DNA of 64,000 bases from Cyclaneusma minus (taxonomy: Eukaryota; Ascomycota; Leotiomycetes; Marthamycetales; Marthamycetaceae), in assembly GCA_037179335.1 (NCBI GenBank), contig JAKZHN010000017.1, forward strand, positions 248,001 to 312,000, given 5' to 3'. The notes under the pieces were generated by a model. It had not been told where the DNA came from. It saw nothing but the letters and a program-made list of their open reading frames with translations, and did not search any database. The position numbers and the translations under genes are program-made. This document shows positions 60,411-64,000 of this stretch, one piece after another. How positions within the stretch are numbered: the first letter of the stretch is position 1; the number at the start of each line of letters is the position of its first letter.

Positions 60411-63152
60411 ATTTTTACAATTAATAAATATAAATATATTGCATTAATTTCAAAATATTTATAAGCCTATATAATTAATAAGCCTAATAAAAATTATAAA
60501 AATTAATTTTATTGCAAAATAGCTATTGCTTATTACCTTTCCAAACCTCCATTTATTTTAAATAAACTCTAATATATTTAAGCTTTTTATTTATTTAATA
60601 AATTTTTACCGCTTTTTAAATATTTAATATATTGGCTATTTAATGCCCTAATACTATAAGCCTATATTTAACCCCTTTATAATATTTTTATTATACTAAT
60701 TTATAAGCTTTATAATTTACGCCTTAATAATAATCTATTAATATTTTGCAATAAATAACGGATCCATTTATTTTGGGCTATTTTTAATAAATTATTTTAA
60801 ATATCAATTATTATTTTTAATAATAAATAAATTAAAATAGCTAGCAAATTTCCTTTTAATAATCGCTATTTAATAAAACCGGCAATATTTATATAATATA
60901 TATCCCCGGATCCTTTTTTATTAATAATTATAAATAATATTTTTCAAATACTTTTTATTATATATTAAATTTGGTTAAAAATCCTTTAACCAAAATTAAA
61001 AAAATAGCTTATATTAAAAAAGATTAAACAACTGCTAAAACGGTATAAAAATATATAAAAAGAAATATATAAAACAATATATAAAAAAATACATAAAAAA
61101 ATACATAAAAAATATATTACGCAAATAAAGCAAAACGGCAAGCATTTTATTTTTAATACAAATAAAAATAATCAAGCTTATTTTAACCAAAAAAAAGTTG
61201 GAAAATAAAAAATAATATAAAAAAAACTGCTAAAATTTGAAATACCGAATAATATTAAATCGGCAAAAAACAAAAATCTTTACAAAAACAACTCAGCTAT
61301 AATAATAATATTAAATTGGAATTTATACCAAAAAAATCTTTTTATCCAAATTATTATTTTTTAATATTTAAATAAATTTATTAAAAAAATCGGCCTCCAA
61401 ATCTAGGATTTTTAAAAGGGATTAATAGTAAAAAAGGCATTATATAAAAAACAAAATACCACAATTAATAATTTCCCCAAGCTTTTCTATAATAAAATTA
61501 AATTGTTTAAATTTTTCTTTTCTCTCTATTTTTAAACACCTTTTAAATATAGACAAGTCGCTTTTATTAATATTTATTTTTTTATATTCGCCTATTGTTT
61601 TTATAAAAATAAATTAATAATAATTAAAATAAATAAATATAAAAACTAACTATATAAATAAATATTAAGCAAATAATTCGAAATCTAATAAATATTTTTA
61701 TTTAATAGAAAGACTTTATATATATAGCTTTAAATATTATACCAAAAATTAGCCTAAATTATTAAATTATTAAAAGCAAAAATTACATTATATCTAAAAC
61801 AAAACCAATATAAACTTGCTTATAGCTATATTAAACCGCCTAAAACGCAATATAATATATTAATATTTTTTTGGCACTAATATTAATTTTTTTTACCTAA
61901 TAAAATATATTCAAATATTTATTAAATTATTATAATATCGCTTTTAAATATATAATATAACCTTTTTATAATATACAAACGCGCTAATAAAAGCAATAAA
62001 TTGCATTAAATCATAATACTTTACTGCATTTATAAAAAAAATCCTTTTTCCTTTTTTTTTCTTTTTTTTTCTCCTTTACCCCTAATTTACCTATATAAAA
62101 TTATATATATTATATTAATACTATTAATACCTTATTTTTATTGCTATTTTTTAAAACCTGATATAATTATACATTATATTATTAAGTAAATTTAAAATTA
62201 ACTATATAGCCTAAACTATTATAAGCAAGCCTTAAGCTATAATAATACCCAAAATAATTAATAAAATAAAGCCTTTTAAATAGCTAGCCAAAAAACGCAA
62301 ACCCAATATAATAAAAAAAAACGCTAATGCCTTAATATGAAAAAGCGGCAATAAAAGCAAGAAAGAAAATACAATTTTTTGTATTTTTAACTAAATTAAC
62401 CTTTTTAATAATCTTTTATTGAATCCAATACCAAAATTAAAAAAGCAAAAATACCTATTACCCAAAAAAAACCTAGACTAACCGCTTTTATAATTTTCTA
62501 TTTCCAAAGAGCATTAAAAACGCAATAACCCAAATCCAGATAACGCTAATAATAGCTTTATATTAACCTATAAAAAACAATTATATTTATTGCATTTTTC
62601 ATTTATTATATAATTTATAAAACAAATATAATTAAAAACAATAAAAACAAAATTAATTATAGCCGGAAAAATTATAAATAGTTTTATAAAAAATATATTC
62701 TTTCAGCTAAAAATTTATAAATGCATGTATTAAAATAAAATAATTATAGGAAAATCAAAATTAATTTCAAAAATTCAATATCCAAAAAATCGTTAGCTTT
62801 AAATTATTGCAAATAACAAAATTCAATAAAAATAAATTACTTAAAAACAATTATAATAAAAAACAAATACAATAATATTATATCCAATATAAATATAATA
62901 TATAACAAAATTATAAATACCTGCTTAAATTTCTAAATATACAGAAAATTAAAACTGCATTTTAATCCACCAATACTTACTTTCTATTATACTTAAAAAA
63001 TAAAACAAAAATACAATTTCAATAAAAAAAGCATTATTATTTTTAAAGAAAAGACAGCTTTAATACCCCTTTGATAAATTCCCCAAATACAAAACGCAAT
63101 AAAAATCGCAATAAAAAAAAGTTATAAACAGCCCTATATTTTTATAGCAAAA

Positions 63153-63155
63153 AGA

Positions 63156-63242
<87 letters not shown>

Positions 63243-63246
63243 ATAC
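63153..63246. repeat. (AAAT)n microsatellite
   Basis: About 23 uninterrupted AAAT units. It creates a minus-strand poly(Leu-Phe-Ile-Tyr) frame that is not a gene. Confidence 0.97.
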
Positions 63247-64000
63247 ATAAAATTTAAAAAAAAGACAATAAAATATAACTTAAAATAAATATATTAATTT
63301 ACTAAATTATCTAATTATATATAGTAAAAAATACCAACGCCAAAAAGAATAACACAAATAAATATAAATACAATTTTATTAATAAGTTTTTAAAAAATAT
63401 ATTAATATTAATAGAATAGCTAAATTAAAAACCTTTGCTTTTGCAAATAAAATAAAAAGCAATATTGCATTAAAAAATAAAAACATTAATAATAATAAAA
63501 ATAGCAAACCTATACAATTATATATAATAAAATATTAAGTTTTATGAATTCAAACTTTTAAAATAATAATAAAAAGCATTAATAATAATATAAAAAACTA
63601 CTTAATAATAAAATTTAATTATATTTTTATAAAGCCTAAAATAAAAAATGATTAATTAGCAATATATTTACCTAAAATATAAAATATAAAATATAAAAAG
63701 AAATATTCTTTTCCACATATTTAGCGCTTTATAAAAATATAACATTTTTAAAAAATTATAAAAAAACTGAAATTATAAAATTATAAAATAGCTTTATATT
63801 AAAATTGCCCAATAAAAAAATCTATAAATATATATTTAGCAATAACAATTTAAAGAAACTCCTAAAACATATTAAAAAATATAAAAATACGGATTTACTC
63901 GCTAATAAGCTAAAATAAAGCCAATAAAAAATCTGATAAAAGAATAGCTTTTAAATATATATTATAATACATATAAATAATAAAATTTCGGTGCTATTTA

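Larger units (their letters stand above)
56883..64000. other. AT-rich, RIP-like degraded block (right, distal)
   Basis: Over 7 kb of A-rich DNA without a gene. Minus-strand frame 57995-57789 is open and might be a transposon scrap, but I do not recognise it. Apart from the GC-richer repeat at 60.0 kb and the AAAT microsatellite at 63.2 kb I see nothing specific. Confidence 0.7.

Noticed and set aside
63060..63248. Minus frame of repeated Leu-Phe-Ile-Tyr
   Set aside because: Translation of the AAAT microsatellite.

Overview
The window is nuclear DNA from a filamentous ascomycete (Pezizomycotina, most likely a Dothideomycete). The evidence is short GT-AG introns with fungal branch points, fungal gene families (caleosin, a Cti6-type PHD protein, Mtg1, a GMC oxidoreductase, a KEX2-repeat secreted precursor) and a sharp two-compartment base composition. 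An island of ordinary composition at about 5.0-39.4 kb lies between extremely AT-rich blocks at 1-5.0 kb and 39.4-64 kb. The AT-rich blocks look like transposon graveyards mutated by RIP (repeat-induced point mutation): almost no open frames, and transition-dominated differences between repeat copies.

Island layout. Left and middle part: a four-exon caleosin/peroxygenase (6513-7441), the circularly permuted mitochondrial ribosome-assembly GTPase Mtg1 (7937-9028), an uncharacterised 850-aa protein (9519-12163), a 230-bp Tc1/mariner-type MITE (12471-12700), a Cti6-like PHD-finger protein on the minus strand (13235-15555), and a divergent uncharacterised 621-aa protein (17031-18958). Next is a long gene-poor stretch (19-26 kb) with one small two-exon minus-strand gene (22478-22835) and decayed coding scraps. 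The right part is accessory in character: a small secreted protein (26192-26877), a possible broken gene (27362-27856), an FAD/NAD(P)-binding oxidoreductase (minus, 28177-29847), a secreted GMC oxidoreductase (32744-34741), and a secreted precursor with five Kex2-releasable copies of SDYDTYGCIGCK (35687-36241). A conserved single-membrane-span protein (37472-38749) closes the island.

The most interesting locus is the Kex2-processed repeat protein at 35.7 kb. It has a signal peptide, KR or KREAEA processing spacers and an invariant Tyr/Cys-rich core. This is the architecture of fungal RiPP (dikaritin-like) precursors and of alpha-type mating pheromone precursors, but the core fits neither well. 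It lies 0.9 kb downstream of the secreted GMC oxidase on the same strand, and an FAD oxidoreductase lies 5.8 kb beyond that. No UstY/DUF3328 protein is visible in the window.

In the right AT-rich block I can trace a whole RIP-degraded Copia-type LTR retrotransposon (49893-56882) from its two about 180-bp LTRs and from mutated but recognisable integrase, reverse transcriptase and RNase H stretches. A short repeat occurs twice (42841-43205, 59986-60410) and has kept normal base composition inside the AT-rich DNA, as expected for a repeat too short for RIP. An AGCTCC/AGCTTTA satellite occurs at several sites in the island and at its right boundary.
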